64,000 bases of DNA, taken from assembly GCF_902497745.1 (NCBI RefSeq), contig NZ_CABVHJ010000003.1:343319-407318 (forward strand). Direction: 5' to 3'. Below, in pieces: positions 16,614 through 26,100 of the stretch. This DNA comes from Pseudomonas fluorescens (lineage in GTDB: Bacteria; Pseudomonadota; Gammaproteobacteria; Pseudomonadales; Pseudomonadaceae). How positions within the stretch are numbered: position 1 is the first letter of the stretch; each line of letters opens with the position of its first letter. The notes beneath the pieces were generated by a model. The model saw only the letters and a program-made list of their open reading frames with translations, did no database searches and was not told the DNA's origin. The translations under genes were made by a program, and so were the position numbers.

Positions 16614-17213
16614 TCAAGCCACCTGGGACAGCTTGGCGTTGGCCTGATTCAGACCCTTCTCCTGGAAATCGCCACCGAGGTTCATGCCCTCGGCGTGAAT
16701 GAACGTCACGTCGTTGATGCCGATGAAACCCATGACCTGGCGCAGGTACGGTTCCTGATGGTCAGCCGGGCCACCGGCGTAGATACCGCCGCGAGCAGTG
16801 AGCACATAGGCACGTTTGCCATTGAGCAAGCCTTGCGGGCCGGTTTCGGTGTACTTGAAGGTCACGCCGGCACGCAGCACGTGGTCGAGCCAGGCCTTGA
16901 GGGTGCTCGGGATGGCGAAGTTGTACATCGGCGCGGCCATGACCAGCACGTCGGCGGCAAGCAACTCATCGGTCAATTCGTTGGAGCGGTCCAGCGAGGC
17001 TTGCTCGTTGGCGTTGCGTTGCTCGGCTGGTTTCATCCAGCCGCCCAACAGATTGATGTCCAGGTGTGGCACCGGGTTCACGGCGAGGTCGCGTACGGTG
17101 ATCTGATCGGTCGGATGTGCCGCTTTCCACTGACTGATGAAGGTCTGGGTCAGTTGACGGGAAACCGAATCTTGCTGGCGGGCACTGCTTTCGATGATCA
17201 GAACGCGGGACAT
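16614..17213 (-). CDS. azoR: FMN-dependent NADH-azoreductase
   Basis: A 199-residue flavodoxin-fold enzyme that reduces quinones and azo compounds with NADH and FMN. Visible motifs are ESSARQQDSVSRQLT (FMN phosphate binding), APMYNFAIPSTLKAWLDHV (flavin and dimer contacts) and TARGGIYAGGP. The length is normal for the family. The frame extends upstream to 17336, but the ATG at 17213 gives the standard MSRVLIIESS start. A terminator lies downstream. Confidence 0.93.
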   Translation of the reverse strand: MSRVLIIESSARQQDSVSRQLTQTFISQWKAAHPTDQITVRDLAVNPVPHLDINLLGGWMKPAEQRNANEQASLDRSNELTDELLAADVLVMAAPMYNFAIPSTLKAWLDHVLRAGVTFKYTETGPQGLLNGKRAYVLTARGGIYAGGPADHQEPYLRQVMGFIGINDVTFIHAEGMNLGGDFQEKGLNQANAKLSQVA

Positions 17214-17341
17214 GGTGTGTAGCCTCCATCCGAGAATGTTGTAGGTCGATGGAGTGAAGGTTAAACAGAGTCGAATCGATGAAAAAGCGCAAATAATTGC
17301 TGCAAAGTATCGAAAAATTCGTTTAGATGCTGACACATACC

Positions 17342-17432
17342 CTGTGGGAGCGAGCTTGCTCGCGAATTGGCCGTATCAGTCGACATCATTGTTGAATGAC
17401 ACACCGCTTTCGCGAGCAAGCTCGCTCCCACA
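17342..17432. repeat. REPIN-like doublet (GGGAGCGAGC family)
   Basis: Inverted GGGAGCGAGCTTGCTCGCGA arms surround a spacer reading GTATCAGTCGACATCATTG...TGACAC. Confidence 0.9.
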
Positions 17433-17445
17433 AGGGTTCGCGGTG

Positions 17446-17760
17446 TTATTTCGGGGTGCAGGTCAGATTGATGCGCAGTTTGATGATCTCGCGGGTGAAC
17501 TTGGCCGTGGCGTTTTTATGTTTGCCGGCCGGTACCTCGATCGTGCGGGTGCGCGGTGCTTCCGGGCCATTGCTGAACACAGCTTTGCATGTCGCATCGA
17601 CATCACCGTAGTTGGCCACCCGAATCGAGCCGATGTCGTTATCGGTGTCGAAGGTCTCGTAGTCGATCTTCATGCCGTTGAGATCTTTCTGCACATCGAT
17701 CGGGTACGCAAAAGCACTCAGCGGTAGCAACGCCAGCAGCACACAACAGAATTTTTTCAT
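17446..17760 (-). CDS. small periplasmic protein
   Basis: A 104-residue protein with a signal peptide (MKKFCCVLLALLPLSAFA). The mature part is beta-rich with two cysteines (DATCKAVFSNG and NLTCTPK) that may pair, and a basic stretch PAGKHKNATAKF. It may be a small immunoglobulin-like or binding domain. I do not recognise a named family. It is divergent from the LysR gene at 17810, with about 50 bases between them. Confidence 0.75.
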   Translation of the reverse strand: MKKFCCVLLALLPLSAFAYPIDVQKDLNGMKIDYETFDTDNDIGSIRVANYGDVDATCKAVFSNGPEAPRTRTIEVPAGKHKNATAKFTREIIKLRINLTCTPK

Positions 17761-17809
17761 TCGGCAGTCTCCATGAGGGACGGCCAGCTTAGGACAAGAG
17801 GAGCTATTG

Positions 17810-18733
17810 ATGAAAGCGCCCCGCGTGACCCTTGATCAATGGCGAACATTGCAGGCCGTGGTCGACCACGGCGGATTCGCCCAGGCCGCCGAGGCCTTGC
17901 ACCGTTCGCAATCGTCGGTGAGTTACACCGTCGCCCGCATGCAGGATCAGCTCGGCGTGCCGTTGCTGCGCATCGACGGGCGTAAAGCCGTGCTCACCGA
18001 AGCCGGTGGCGTGTTGCTGCGTCGTTCGCGACAACTGGTGAAACAGGCCAGCCAACTGGAAGACCTCGCCCATCACATGGAGCAAGGTTGGGAAGCCGAA
18101 GTGCGGCTGGTGGTTGACGCCGCCTATCCAAGCGCACGCATCGTCCGCGCATTGACCGCGTTCATGCCGCAGAGTCGCGGTTGCCGCGTGCGTCTGCGAG
18201 AGGAAGTGTTGTCGGGTGTCGAGGAAGTGCTGCTCGAAGGCGTAGCGGATCTGGCGATTACCGGCCTGAGCATTCCCGGTTATCTCGGCGCGGAGTTGAG
18301 CGACGTCGAGTTCGTCGCCGTCGCCCATCCCGATCACCCGCTGCACCGGCTCAATCGCGAGCTGAGCTTTCAGGACCTGGAAACCCAGATGCAAGTGGTC
18401 ATCCGCGACTCCGGCCGTCAGCAACCACGGGACGTCGGCTGGCTCGGCGCCGAGCAGCGCTGGACCGTCGGCAGCCTCGCCACGGCGGCCACGTTCGTCA
18501 GCAGCGGCCTCGGTTTTGCCTGGCTGCCACGGCACATGATCGAACGAGAACTGAAAGATGGCTCGCTCAAGCTGCTACCGTTGGACAGGGGCGGCAACCG
18601 CAACTCGAGCTTCTATCTGTATTCGAACAAAGACAAACCCTTGGGCCCGGCCACGCAAATCCTCATCGAACTGCTGCGCACCTTTGACACCTTGCCGCTG
18701 GACGCGCCGTTCGCCGCCCCAGAACAAGCCTGA
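17810..18733 (+). CDS. LysR-family transcriptional regulator
   Basis: A 307-residue LysR regulator. The helix-turn-helix lies at about residues 18-45 (GGFAQAAEALHRSQSSVSYTV), followed by the effector domain (GYLGAELSDVEFVAVAHPDHPL; FVSSGLGFAWLPRHMI). The ATG at 17810 follows a GAGG site; an in-frame TTG just before it is not used. A hydrolase gene follows after 14 bases and may be co-transcribed or regulated. Confidence 0.88.
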   Translation: MKAPRVTLDQWRTLQAVVDHGGFAQAAEALHRSQSSVSYTVARMQDQLGVPLLRIDGRKAVLTEAGGVLLRRSRQLVKQASQLEDLAHHMEQGWEAEVRLVVDAAYPSARIVRALTAFMPQSRGCRVRLREEVLSGVEEVLLEGVADLAITGLSIPGYLGAELSDVEFVAVAHPDHPLHRLNRELSFQDLETQMQVVIRDSGRQQPRDVGWLGAEQRWTVGSLATAATFVSSGLGFAWLPRHMIERELKDGSLKLLPLDRGGNRNSSFYLYSNKDKPLGPATQILIELLRTFDTLPLDAPFAAPEQA

Positions 18734-18747
18734 CACGGAGTTCACCG

Positions 18748-19551
18748 ATGGCATATTTCGAGCACGAAGGTTGCAACCTGCACTACGAGGAATATGGCCA
18801 CGGCACGCCGTTGCTGCTGGTTCACGGGCTCGGTTCGAGCACGCTGGACTGGGAAATGCAGATCCCGGCACTGGCCGCGCACTACCGGGTGATCGTCCCG
18901 GATGTCCGTGGCCACGGGCGCTCGGACAAACCGCGCGAGCACTACAGCATTGCCGGTTTCAGCGCCGACCTGCTGGCGCTGATCGAGCACTTGAACCTCG
19001 GCCCGGTGCATTACGTCGGGCTATCGATGGGCGGCATGATCGGCTTCCAGTTCGGCGTCGATCATCCGCAAATGCTCAAGAGCCTGACCATCGTCAACAG
19101 CGCTCCCGAAGTCAAAATCCGCAGCCGCGACGATTATTGGCAGTGGTTCAAACGCTGGAGCCTGATGCGACTGCTGAGTCTCGCGGCCATTGGCAAAGCG
19201 CTGGGCGGCAAACTTTTTCCGAAACCCGAACAAGCCGATCTGCGGCAGAAAATGGCCGAACGCTGGGCAAGAAACGACAAACGTGCTTATCTCGCCAGCT
19301 TCGATGCAATTGTTGGCTGGGGCGTTCAGGAACGACTTTCCCGAGTGACCTGTCCAACGCTCGTCATCAGCGCCGACCGTGACTACACACCGGTGGCACT
19401 GAAAGAAACCTATGTAAAACTGCTGCCCAATGCGCGGCTGGTGGTGATCGCCGATTCGCGCCACGCCACCCCGCTCGATCAACCCGAACGCTTCAATCAA
19501 ACGCTGCTGGAGTTTCTCGCCGCAGTCGATATTCAATCTCAGGATCACTGA
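18748..19551 (+). CDS. alpha/beta hydrolase
   Basis: A 267-residue alpha/beta-hydrolase-fold enzyme. Oxyanion motif LLVHGLGSSTLDW, nucleophile elbow GLSMGGMIG (Ser about residue 93), an acid in VISADRDYTPV and the His in DSRHATPLDQPE complete the triad. The pattern is close to 3-oxoadipate enol-lactonase-like and general esterase members; the substrate is undetermined. It sits between a LysR gene and ppiA with only three bases to the latter, so LysR, hydrolase and ppiA may share a transcript. Confidence 0.88.
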   Translation: MAYFEHEGCNLHYEEYGHGTPLLLVHGLGSSTLDWEMQIPALAAHYRVIVPDVRGHGRSDKPREHYSIAGFSADLLALIEHLNLGPVHYVGLSMGGMIGFQFGVDHPQMLKSLTIVNSAPEVKIRSRDDYWQWFKRWSLMRLLSLAAIGKALGGKLFPKPEQADLRQKMAERWARNDKRAYLASFDAIVGWGVQERLSRVTCPTLVISADRDYTPVALKETYVKLLPNARLVVIADSRHATPLDQPERFNQTLLEFLAAVDIQSQDH

Positions 19552-19554
19552 CCC

Positions 19555-20112
19555 ATGCTGAAAAAACTCGCCCTCGCCGCTGGTACTGTGCTGTTTGCCG
19601 CCAACCTGATGGCTGCCACGCCGGCCAAAGCACCGCACGTGCTGCTGGACACCACCAACGGCCAGATCGAAATCGAACTGGACCCGGTCAAGGCGCCGAT
19701 CAGTACCAAGAACTTTCTGGATTACGTCAACAGCGGTTTCTACAACAACACGATTTTCCACCGTGTGATCCCGGGCTTTATGGTCCAGGGCGGCGGTTTC
19801 ACCCAGCAGATGCAGCAAAAAGAAACCAAGGCTCCAATCAAGAACGAACACAAAAACGGTCTGGCTAACGTTCGTGGCACCTTGTCCATGGCTCGCACTT
19901 CCGTACCTGATTCGGCGACCAGCCAGTTCTTCATCAACGTCAAGGACAACGACTTCCTCGACCAGGGCGACGGCTATGCAGTATTCGGCAAAGTGGTCAA
20001 AGGCATGGACGTGGTCGACATCATTGTCAACTCGCCGACCACCACCAAAAGCGGCATGAAAGACGTACCTGCCGACCCTGTATTCATCAAGTCGGCCAAA
20101 GTCATCGACTAA
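19555..20112 (+). CDS. ppiA: periplasmic peptidyl-prolyl isomerase (cyclophilin)
   Basis: A 185-residue cyclophilin with a Sec signal peptide (ends about residue 20, LMAATPAKA). Core motifs are [48 protein letters not shown] and [17 protein letters not shown]. The Arg of FHRVIP and the Gln of MVQGG are catalytic-site residues in the family. It speeds proline isomerisation during folding of exported proteins. A GC-rich hairpin follows the stop. Confidence 0.92.
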   Translation: MLKKLALAAGTVLFAANLMAATPAKAPHVLLDTTNGQIEIELDPVKAPISTKNFLDYVNSGFYNNTIFHRVIPGFMVQGGGFTQQMQQKETKAPIKNEHKNGLANVRGTLSMARTSVPDSATSQFFINVKDNDFLDQGDGYAVFGKVVKGMDVVDIIVNSPTTTKSGMKDVPADPVFIKSAKVID

Positions 20113-20129
20113 GCTGTACAGGGCGTATC

Positions 20130-20159
20130 GAGCGGCGCTGGATTAACACCACGCCGCTC
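20130..20159 (+). terminator. hairpin after ppiA
   Basis: GAGCGGCG pairs with CGCCGCTC over a 14-base loop. No T-run follows, so it may be an attenuator or mRNA stabiliser before the ABC exporter gene. Confidence 0.35.
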
Positions 20160-20200
20160 ACACCGATGAAAGGAGAGCCCGTACTCCGGGCGGTTATCTG

Positions 20201-22033
20201 ATGCTCTATCGCCGTTTCGAACAACTGATCGACATATTCCGTGAAGCCCCGACGGCGTCACCTCCCGATCGCGTCTGGCCCTTCTATACCTACTACCTCA
20301 AGCAAGTCTGGCCAAGTTTCGCCGCCCTGCTCGTCGTTGGCCTGTTAGCCGCGTTGATCGAAGTGGCGCTGTTCAGTTACCTGAGCCGCATCATCGACCT
20401 GGCCCAAGGCACACCGAACCCGAATTTCTTCAGCGACCACGCCCTCGAACTGACGTGGATGCTGGTGGTTGCCCTGGTGCTGCGGCCGATCTTCTTCGGC
20501 CTGCACGACCTGCTGGTGCACCAGACGTTAAGCCCCGGCATGACCAGCATGATCCGCTGGCAAAACCACAGCTACGTACTCAAGCAGAGCCTGAATTTCT
20601 TCCAGAACGACTTCGCCGGGCGCATCGCCCAGCGCATCATGCAGACCGGCAACTCGTTGCGTGACTCGGCGGTGCAAGCGGTGGATGCGCTGTGGCACGT
20701 GGTGATCTACGCAATCAGTTCGCTGGTGTTGTTCGCCGAGGCCGACTGGCGCCTGATGATCCCGCTGCTGACGTGGATCGTCGCCTACATCGGCGCGCTG
20801 TATTACTTCGTTCCGCGCGTGAAAGATCGCTCGGTGGAGGCTTCTGACGCGCGCTCGAAACTGATGGGCCGCATCGTCGACGGCTACACCAATATCGCCA
20901 CGCTGAAGCTGTTCGCCCACACCAACTTCGAACAGCACTACGCCAAGGAAGCCATCGAAGAGCAGACTGTCAAAGCGCAAATGGCCGGCCGCGTCGTCAC
21001 CAGCATGGACGTGGCGATCACTGCCATGAACGGCCTGCTGATTGTCGGCACGACCGCATTGGCGCTGTGGTTGTGGACGCAGTCGTTGATTACCGTCGGC
21101 GCAATTGCCTTGGCCACGGGACTGGTGATCCGCATCGTCAACATGTCCGGTTGGATCATGTGGGTGGTCACCGGCATTTTCGAAAACATCGGCATGGTTC
21201 AGGACGGTTTGCGCACCATCTCGCAACCGGTCAGCGTCACCGACCACGAGCAGGCCAAACCGCTGGAAGTCGCCCGTGGCGAAGTACGTTTCGAGCACGT
21301 GGATTTTCACTACGGCAAGAAGCGCGGGATCATTGGCGACCTCAACCTGAACATCAAACCGGGCGAGAAAATCGGTTTGATCGGGCCGTCCGGTGCCGGC
21401 AAATCAACGCTGGTCAACTTGCTCCTGCGCCTGTACGACGTCGAAGGCGGACGCATTCTGATCGATGGCCAGAACATCGCCGAAGTCGGTCAGGAAAGCC
21501 TGCGCGCGCGGATCGGCATGATCACCCAGGACACCTCGCTGCTGCACCGTTCGATCCGCGACAACTTGCTGTACGGCAAACCGGATGCGACCGATGCCGA
21601 GTTGTGGGATGCCGTGCACAAGGCGCGCGCCGATGAGTTCATTCCGCTGCTGTCGGATGCTGAAGGTCGCACGGGGTTCGATGCGCATGTCGGTGAGCGT
21701 GGGGTGAAATTGTCCGGTGGTCAGCGTCAGCGCATTGCGATTGCGCGAGTGCTGCTCAAGGACGCGCCGATCCTGATCATGGACGAAGCGACCTCGGCGC
21801 TGGACTCGGAGGTCGAGGCAGCGATTCAGGAAAGCCTGGAAACGTTGATGCAGGGCAAAACCGTGATCGCGATTGCGCACCGTCTTTCGACCATTGCGCG
21901 GATGGATCGGCTGGTGGTGCTGGAGAACGGCAAGATTGCCGAGAGCGGCACCCATGCTGAACTGCTCGCCCATCGCGGGTTGTATGCGCGGCTATGGGCG
22001 CATCAGACCGGGGGGTTTGTCGGCATCGACTGA
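20201..22033 (+). CDS. ABC exporter, fused permease and ATPase
   Basis: A 610-residue half-transporter of the MsbA/multidrug type. Residues 1 to about 330 form a six-helix membrane domain. The nucleotide-binding domain has Walker A GPSGAGKST (about 395-403), Q-loop ITQDTS, signature LSGGQRQRIAIARVLL, Walker B ILIMDEATSALDS and the switch His in IAHRLSTIA. It should work as a homodimer exporting lipids or drugs; the substrate is unknown. A REP doublet and a terminator follow. Confidence 0.92.
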   Translation: MLYRRFEQLIDIFREAPTASPPDRVWPFYTYYLKQVWPSFAALLVVGLLAALIEVALFSYLSRIIDLAQGTPNPNFFSDHALELTWMLVVALVLRPIFFGLHDLLVHQTLSPGMTSMIRWQNHSYVLKQSLNFFQNDFAGRIAQRIMQTGNSLRDSAVQAVDALWHVVIYAISSLVLFAEADWRLMIPLLTWIVAYIGALYYFVPRVKDRSVEASDARSKLMGRIVDGYTNIATLKLFAHTNFEQHYAKEAIEEQTVKAQMAGRVVTSMDVAITAMNGLLIVGTTALALWLWTQSLITVGAIALATGLVIRIVNMSGWIMWVVTGIFENIGMVQDGLRTISQPVSVTDHEQAKPLEVARGEVRFEHVDFHYGKKRGIIGDLNLNIKPGEKIGLIGPSGAGKSTLVNLLLRLYDVEGGRILIDGQNIAEVGQESLRARIGMITQDTSLLHRSIRDNLLYGKPDATDAELWDAVHKARADEFIPLLSDAEGRTGFDAHVGERGVKLSGGQRQRIAIARVLLKDAPILIMDEATSALDSEVEAAIQESLETLMQGKTVIAIAHRLSTIARMDRLVVLENGKIAESGTHAELLAHRGLYARLWAHQTGGFVGID

Positions 22034-22055
22034 CAGTTATGCCCGACGCAAATCC

Positions 22056-22144
22056 TGTGGGAGCGAGCCTGCTCGCGAAAGCAGTCTGTCAGTCCCATTG
22101 ATGTTGACGGATACACCGCTTTCGCGAGCAGGCTCGCTCCCACA
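22056..22144. repeat. REPIN-like doublet (GGGAGCGAGC family)
   Basis: Inverted GGGAGCGAGCCTGCTCGCGA arms surround a spacer CTGTCAGTCCCATTGATGTTG, the recurring spacer pattern. Confidence 0.9.
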
Positions 22145-22170
22145 GGGGATTTGCGCAGTCCCGACTGGAT

Positions 22171-22214
22171 AAAACCGCCACAGCCCGCCAACCACGGGCG
22201 CTGGCGGTTTTTTT
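22171..22214 (+). terminator. rho-independent terminator
   Basis: AAAACCGCCA (22171-22180) pairs with TGGCGGTTTT (22202-22211), followed by further T residues. It ends the ABC exporter transcript. Confidence 0.85.
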
Positions 22215-22342
22215 ATGGCCGCTGGAAATCGGCAAAAAGCCTGCTGTACTCAGCCAAGGTTCCGGAATGGAGCCTGTCGTAAGTCTGCAAGGATGCACAA
22301 CTCGATGCAGTCTCGATAGCAGGGCTATCAAGGACGCCTCTC

Positions 22343-23038
22343 ATGTCTCTGTTCAAACGTTCAGTCACTGAGTTGTTGGGTACGTTCTGGTTGGTATTGG
22401 GTGGTTGCGGCAGTGCGGTGATCGCCGCGTCTTCACCGTTGGGAATCGGGGTGCTGGGGGTGGCCCTGGCGTTTGGTCTGACGGTGCTGACCATGGCGTT
22501 TGCCATCGGCCACATCAGCGGCTGTCACCTCAACCCAGCCGTGTCGGTCGGTCTGTTCGTCGGCGGCCGGTTTCCGGCCAAGGAGTTACCCGCCTACATC
22601 ATTGCCCAAGTGCTCGGCGCGATTCTCGCGGCGGCGCTGATCGCCCACATCGCCAGTGGCAAGGAAGGCTTCGACATCGCCGCAGGCCTTGCTTCCAACG
22701 GTTATGGCGAGCATTCGCCGGGCAAGTACTCGATGGCGGCGGGGTTTGTCACTGAGTTGGTGATGACCGCAATGTTTGTGATCATCATCCTCGGCGCCAC
22801 CGATAGACGCGCCCCCCCGGGACTGGCACCGATCGCCATCGGCCTGGGCCTGACGTTGATACATCTGATCTCGATTCCCGTCACCAATACTTCAGTAAAT
22901 CCGGCGCGCAGTACCGGGCCGGCGTTGATGGTCGGCGGCTGGGCGATCGCGCAGTTGTGGATGTTCTGGGTCGCGCCGCTGATTGGCGCGGTGGTCGGTG
23001 GCGGGATTTATCGCTGGCTGGGCAAAGAAGAAACCTGA
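22343..23038 (+). CDS. aqpZ: aquaporin Z
   Basis: A 231-residue water channel with six membrane helices and the two half-helix NPA boxes: [14 protein letters not shown] in the first repeat and [13 protein letters not shown] in the second. The Arg after the second NPA and the His and Cys around the first fit the narrow selectivity filter of AqpZ rather than the glycerol facilitator. It moves water across the inner membrane. It appears monocistronic. Confidence 0.95.
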   Translation: MSLFKRSVTELLGTFWLVLGGCGSAVIAASSPLGIGVLGVALAFGLTVLTMAFAIGHISGCHLNPAVSVGLFVGGRFPAKELPAYIIAQVLGAILAAALIAHIASGKEGFDIAAGLASNGYGEHSPGKYSMAAGFVTELVMTAMFVIIILGATDRRAPPGLAPIAIGLGLTLIHLISIPVTNTSVNPARSTGPALMVGGWAIAQLWMFWVAPLIGAVVGGGIYRWLGKEET

Positions 23039-23050
23039 GGGGTGCCTGAG

Positions 23051-23165
23051 ATCCCCTTGTAGGAGCTGCCGAAGGCTCGGGCCGCGATCGGACGATCTTT
23101 TGATCTTGCTTGCAAACAGCAAAATCAAAAGATCGCAGCCTTCGGCAGCTCCTACAGGGGATCTA
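23051..23165. repeat. REP doublet with extended left arm
   Basis: The outer ends match perfectly (GATCCCCTTGTAGGAGCTGC and complement). The left arm carries an extra CGGGCCGCGATCGGA inside the usual GAAGGCTGCGATC, also seen at 25982. The right end reaches the stop codon of the convergent GNAT gene. Confidence 0.9.
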
Positions 23166-24284
23166 GGTTTGGCGATAGGGCAACGCTGTTTTCGCTTCTT
23201 CGGCATACGCAAGGATGCCGGCGCGTTCCTGTTGCAGGAAATCTTTCACCGCCGCTTTCAGACCCGGATGCCGCAGGTAATGCCAAGAGTGGGTGATCAC
23301 CGGTTCAAACCCGCGAATCAGCTTGTGCTCGCCCTGGGCGCCAGCATCAAAGCGTTGGAAACCTTGGGCAATCGCGTAATCCATCCCCTGATAAAAACAC
23401 GTCTCAAAGTGCAGCCGGTCAAACTCCGCCAGACACCCCCAATAGCGGCCGTAGAAACTGTCGCCACCGACCAGACTGAACGCCATCGCCACCGGCCGTG
23501 AGCCCTGTTTGGCCAGCACCACGCGGATCGCTTCGGGCATGCGCTCGGCCAACAGACTGAAAAACTCCCGCGTCAGATAGGGCGTCTGGCGCCGCACCGC
23601 GTAGGTGTTGGCGTAACAGGCGTAGACAAAATCCCACTGCGCCTCGTCCAGCTCGCGCCCCTCCAGCCATTCAAACTCAAAGCCCTGCCCCGCCACCAGC
23701 TCGCGCTCCTTGCGCATCTGTTTGCGCTTGCGCGAACTGAGCACGTCGAGGAAATCCTGAAAGTCACGATACCCGCGATTTTGCCAGTGGTACTGACAGC
23801 CAATGCGTTGCAGCCAGCCCGGCTGTTCGGCCATCGCCGCATCGGTGAACAAGTCGGTGAAGTTGATGTGCGCGCTGGAAAGCCCTTCGATCTCCAGATA
23901 ACCCGGCAGGCTCTTGAGCAGTTCGAAACCGTCTTCGACATTGGCCGCCAGCAAGCGCGGACCACTGACCGGACTGAATGGCACAGCCGTCAAAAGCTTG
24001 GGGTAATAATCGATACCGGCGCGGGCGCAGGCGTCAGCCCAGCCGTGATCGAACACGTACTCGCCGTAGGAATGCCACTTGCGATAACTGGGTAACGCGG
24101 CGATCAGTCGATCATCTTCGATGTGCAGCAAATGCTCCGGCTGCCAGCCGGTGTGGGGGCCAACGCTGCCGCTGTCTTCCAGCGAACCGAGAAAGGCGTG
24201 GCGCAGAAACGGCTGGCTTTCAGGCACCAGCGCATCCCAGCTTGCCGAGGCGATTTGCGACAGGTTTTGCAGGCGTTGCAACGG
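23163..24284 (-). CDS. GNAT-fold peptidogalycan-type acyltransferase (PF04339/FemAB-like)
   Basis: A 373-residue cytoplasmic protein of the DUF482/PF04339 family, a double GNAT fold related to FemAB-type aminoacyl transferases. Visible features are SWDALVPESQPFLRHAFL at the N-terminus, FSPVSGPRLL, the basic block SSRKRKQMRKERE, and GRYWGCLAEFDRLHFETCF. Family members are thought to transfer acyl or aminoacyl groups; the acceptor is unknown. The ATG at 24284 has GGAG upstream; an earlier in-frame ATG at 24302 lacks one. Confidence 0.85.
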   Translation of the reverse strand, partial: PLQRLQNLSQIASASWDALVPESQPFLRHAFLGSLEDSGSVGPHTGWQPEHLLHIEDDRLIAALPSYRKWHSYGEYVFDHGWADACARAGIDYYPKLLTAVPFSPVSGPRLLAANVEDGFELLKSLPGYLEIEGLSSAHINFTDLFTDAAMAEQPGWLQRIGCQYHWQNRGYRDFQDFLDVLSSRKRKQMRKERELVAGQGFEFEWLEGRELDEAQWDFVYACYANTYAVRRQTPYLTREFFSLLAERMPEAIRVVLAKQGSRPVAMAFSLVGGDSFYGRYWGCLAEFDRLHFETCFYQGMDYAIAQGFQRFDAGAQGEHKLIRGFEPVITHSWHYLRHPGLKAAVKDFLQQERAGILAYAEEAKTALPYRQT

Positions 24285-24570
24285 CATCAACAAGCTCTCC
24301 ACAACAGGACTTCAGCGCCCGGCGAGTATCGCCGATTGCGCGGCATTGCACACCCGCAATCGGCCGACAGCGCTCTGGATCAATAGTTCAGGGCGAATCG
24401 ATATCGTCATCAACCTGCCATCACTGTGCCACTGCTCTGTCATAAACCATCGCGATACTGGCGCCTGTTTTTAGAGCGCCGGGTTCTACCCGGACACTGT
24501 TTTCCGACGCTCGAATCGTCGGTTGTGCCCCGGATGGCTGTGCCATCCCCTCTCATCTTCGGAGATTGCT

Positions 24571-25893
24571 ATGCGTCTTGCTTCCACGAAAACTGCGGCG
24601 GCCCTGTGCGGTGGCTTGGTGCTGGCCATGAGTGTTCCGGCCAGTGCTGCAGTCGACGCCAAACTGCTCGACATGCTCAAGGCTAACGGTTCCATTTCCC
24701 AGGCGCAGTACATCGAACTGCAAACTGAACTGGCCAAGGATCAGAAGGCTCAGCAAATCGCGCAGCAGGCGCAGCAAGAAACCAACGAACAAGTCGCTGC
24801 TGTTGCGAAGAAAACCAACGAACAAAGCGTCTTCGACCAGAAACTGGCCTGGGCGGCCAAGACCCAGTTCAAGGGCGATGTGCGTATCCGCCAGGAAACC
24901 ATCAAGATCGACGGCGAGCCAAACAATGGCGGCCGCGACAAGGATCGTCAGCGTATTCGTGCCCGTCTGGGTGCCTACACCGAGATCAACCCGCAGGTCG
25001 ACACCGGCATCCGTATCGCCACCGGCGGCGGCGATGACGCGCGTTCGACCAACCAGGATCAGGACAACTACTTCGACAAGAAGCAGATCTGGCTCGACCT
25101 GGGTTACATCGACTACCACCCGGATCAGATCAAGAACCTGCACATCATCGGCGGCAAAATGCTCCAACCGTGGGTCAGCATGGGCGACGTGATCTGGGAT
25201 AGCGACATCAACCCGGAAGGTCTGGCCGTTACCTACAAATACCCGTTGGGCAGCAGCGCCGAACTGTTCGGCAGCCTGGGTAACTACAACCTCAAGGACA
25301 ACGTCGACGGCGATGGCGTGCAATTCCGTCACGACCTGCGTCTGACCGCTGGCCAGTTGGGTAGCCGCTTCAACATCACCGACAACCTGAAAGTCACCTT
25401 GGGCGGCAGTGTCTACGCCTATCAGAACGACGAAGACAGCCGCTGCACCGGCACTTCCACACCGTGTGCGCTGGCAGTCAACGGCAACTCGGCCAACAAC
25501 GAATTCCGTCTGTATGAAGGGTTCAGCCAGGTTGATATCGGCGGTCTGCCGATGCCGCTGTCGTTCTACGGTCAGTACGTGAAGAACAACGACGCCGTGA
25601 CCGATCAGGACACCGCGTGGCTGTTGGGTGCCAAGTCGAAAGTCTTCGGCCTGAACCTCGATTACAACTATCGTGACGTGCAGCGCAACGCCGTGGTCGG
25701 CGCCTTCACCGACTCCGACTTCGCCAACGGCACCACCGGTTCCCGTGGTCACAAGTTCAAGGTCGGTTACGACATCGACAAGAACTTCGCCATTGGCGCT
25801 ACGTACTTCCTGACCAAGGCCGACTTCGCCAGCCGTACCCAGCGTGACGCTGACGCCAACACCTTGCAGCTGGACGCCGAAGCCAAGTTCTAA
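24571..25893 (+). CDS. Porin_5-family outer-membrane porin
   Basis: A 440-residue outer-membrane barrel. The signal peptide ends about residue 27 (SVPASAA). A glutamine-rich helical segment follows (about 50-85, QIAQQAQQETNEQV), as in Porin_5-type putative porins, then many amphipathic strands to a terminal Phe (LDAEAKF). GGAG lies seven bases before the ATG at 24571; the frame is open earlier without a good site. The helical part may trimerise as a periplasmic coiled coil. A hairpin follows the stop. Confidence 0.88.
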   Translation: MRLASTKTAAALCGGLVLAMSVPASAAVDAKLLDMLKANGSISQAQYIELQTELAKDQKAQQIAQQAQQETNEQVAAVAKKTNEQSVFDQKLAWAAKTQFKGDVRIRQETIKIDGEPNNGGRDKDRQRIRARLGAYTEINPQVDTGIRIATGGGDDARSTNQDQDNYFDKKQIWLDLGYIDYHPDQIKNLHIIGGKMLQPWVSMGDVIWDSDINPEGLAVTYKYPLGSSAELFGSLGNYNLKDNVDGDGVQFRHDLRLTAGQLGSRFNITDNLKVTLGGSVYAYQNDEDSRCTGTSTPCALAVNGNSANNEFRLYEGFSQVDIGGLPMPLSFYGQYVKNNDAVTDQDTAWLLGAKSKVFGLNLDYNYRDVQRNAVVGAFTDSDFANGTTGSRGHKFKVGYDIDKNFAIGATYFLTKADFASRTQRDADANTLQLDAEAKF

Positions 25894-25904
25894 AACGCTT
25901 CACC

Positions 25905-25966
25905 AATAGCCCGGTGCGGGCGGGACGATCCCCATCATCCGTTCGTTTCGCTCGCGCCGGGCTATT
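25905..25966 (+). terminator. hairpin after the porin gene
   Basis: AATAGCCCGG pairs with CCGGGCTATT over a 42-base loop. The stem is strong but only a short T stretch follows. Confidence 0.55.
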
Positions 25967-25981
25967 TCTGCAGGATGCAAA

Positions 25982-26100
25982 AATCCCCTGTAGGAGCTGC
26001 CGAAGGCTCGGGCCGCGATCGGACGATCTTTTGATCTTGATCCTGAAAACAAGATCAAAAGATCGCAGCCTCGTTTCACTCGACAGCTCCTACAGGGGAT
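25982..26100. repeat. REP doublet with extended left arm
   Basis: This has the same extended left arm (CTCGGGCCGCGATCGGACGA) as the element at 23051. The right arm replaces the usual TTCGGC with CGTTTCACTCGA. Two such related copies lie about 2.9 kb apart. Confidence 0.9.

Noticed and set aside
19021-19851. Minus-strand frame opposite the hydrolase and ppiA
   Set aside because: Antisense of two clear genes without start signals.
24553-25752. A 399-codon minus-strand frame opposite the porin
   Set aside because: Pure antisense of the porin gene.
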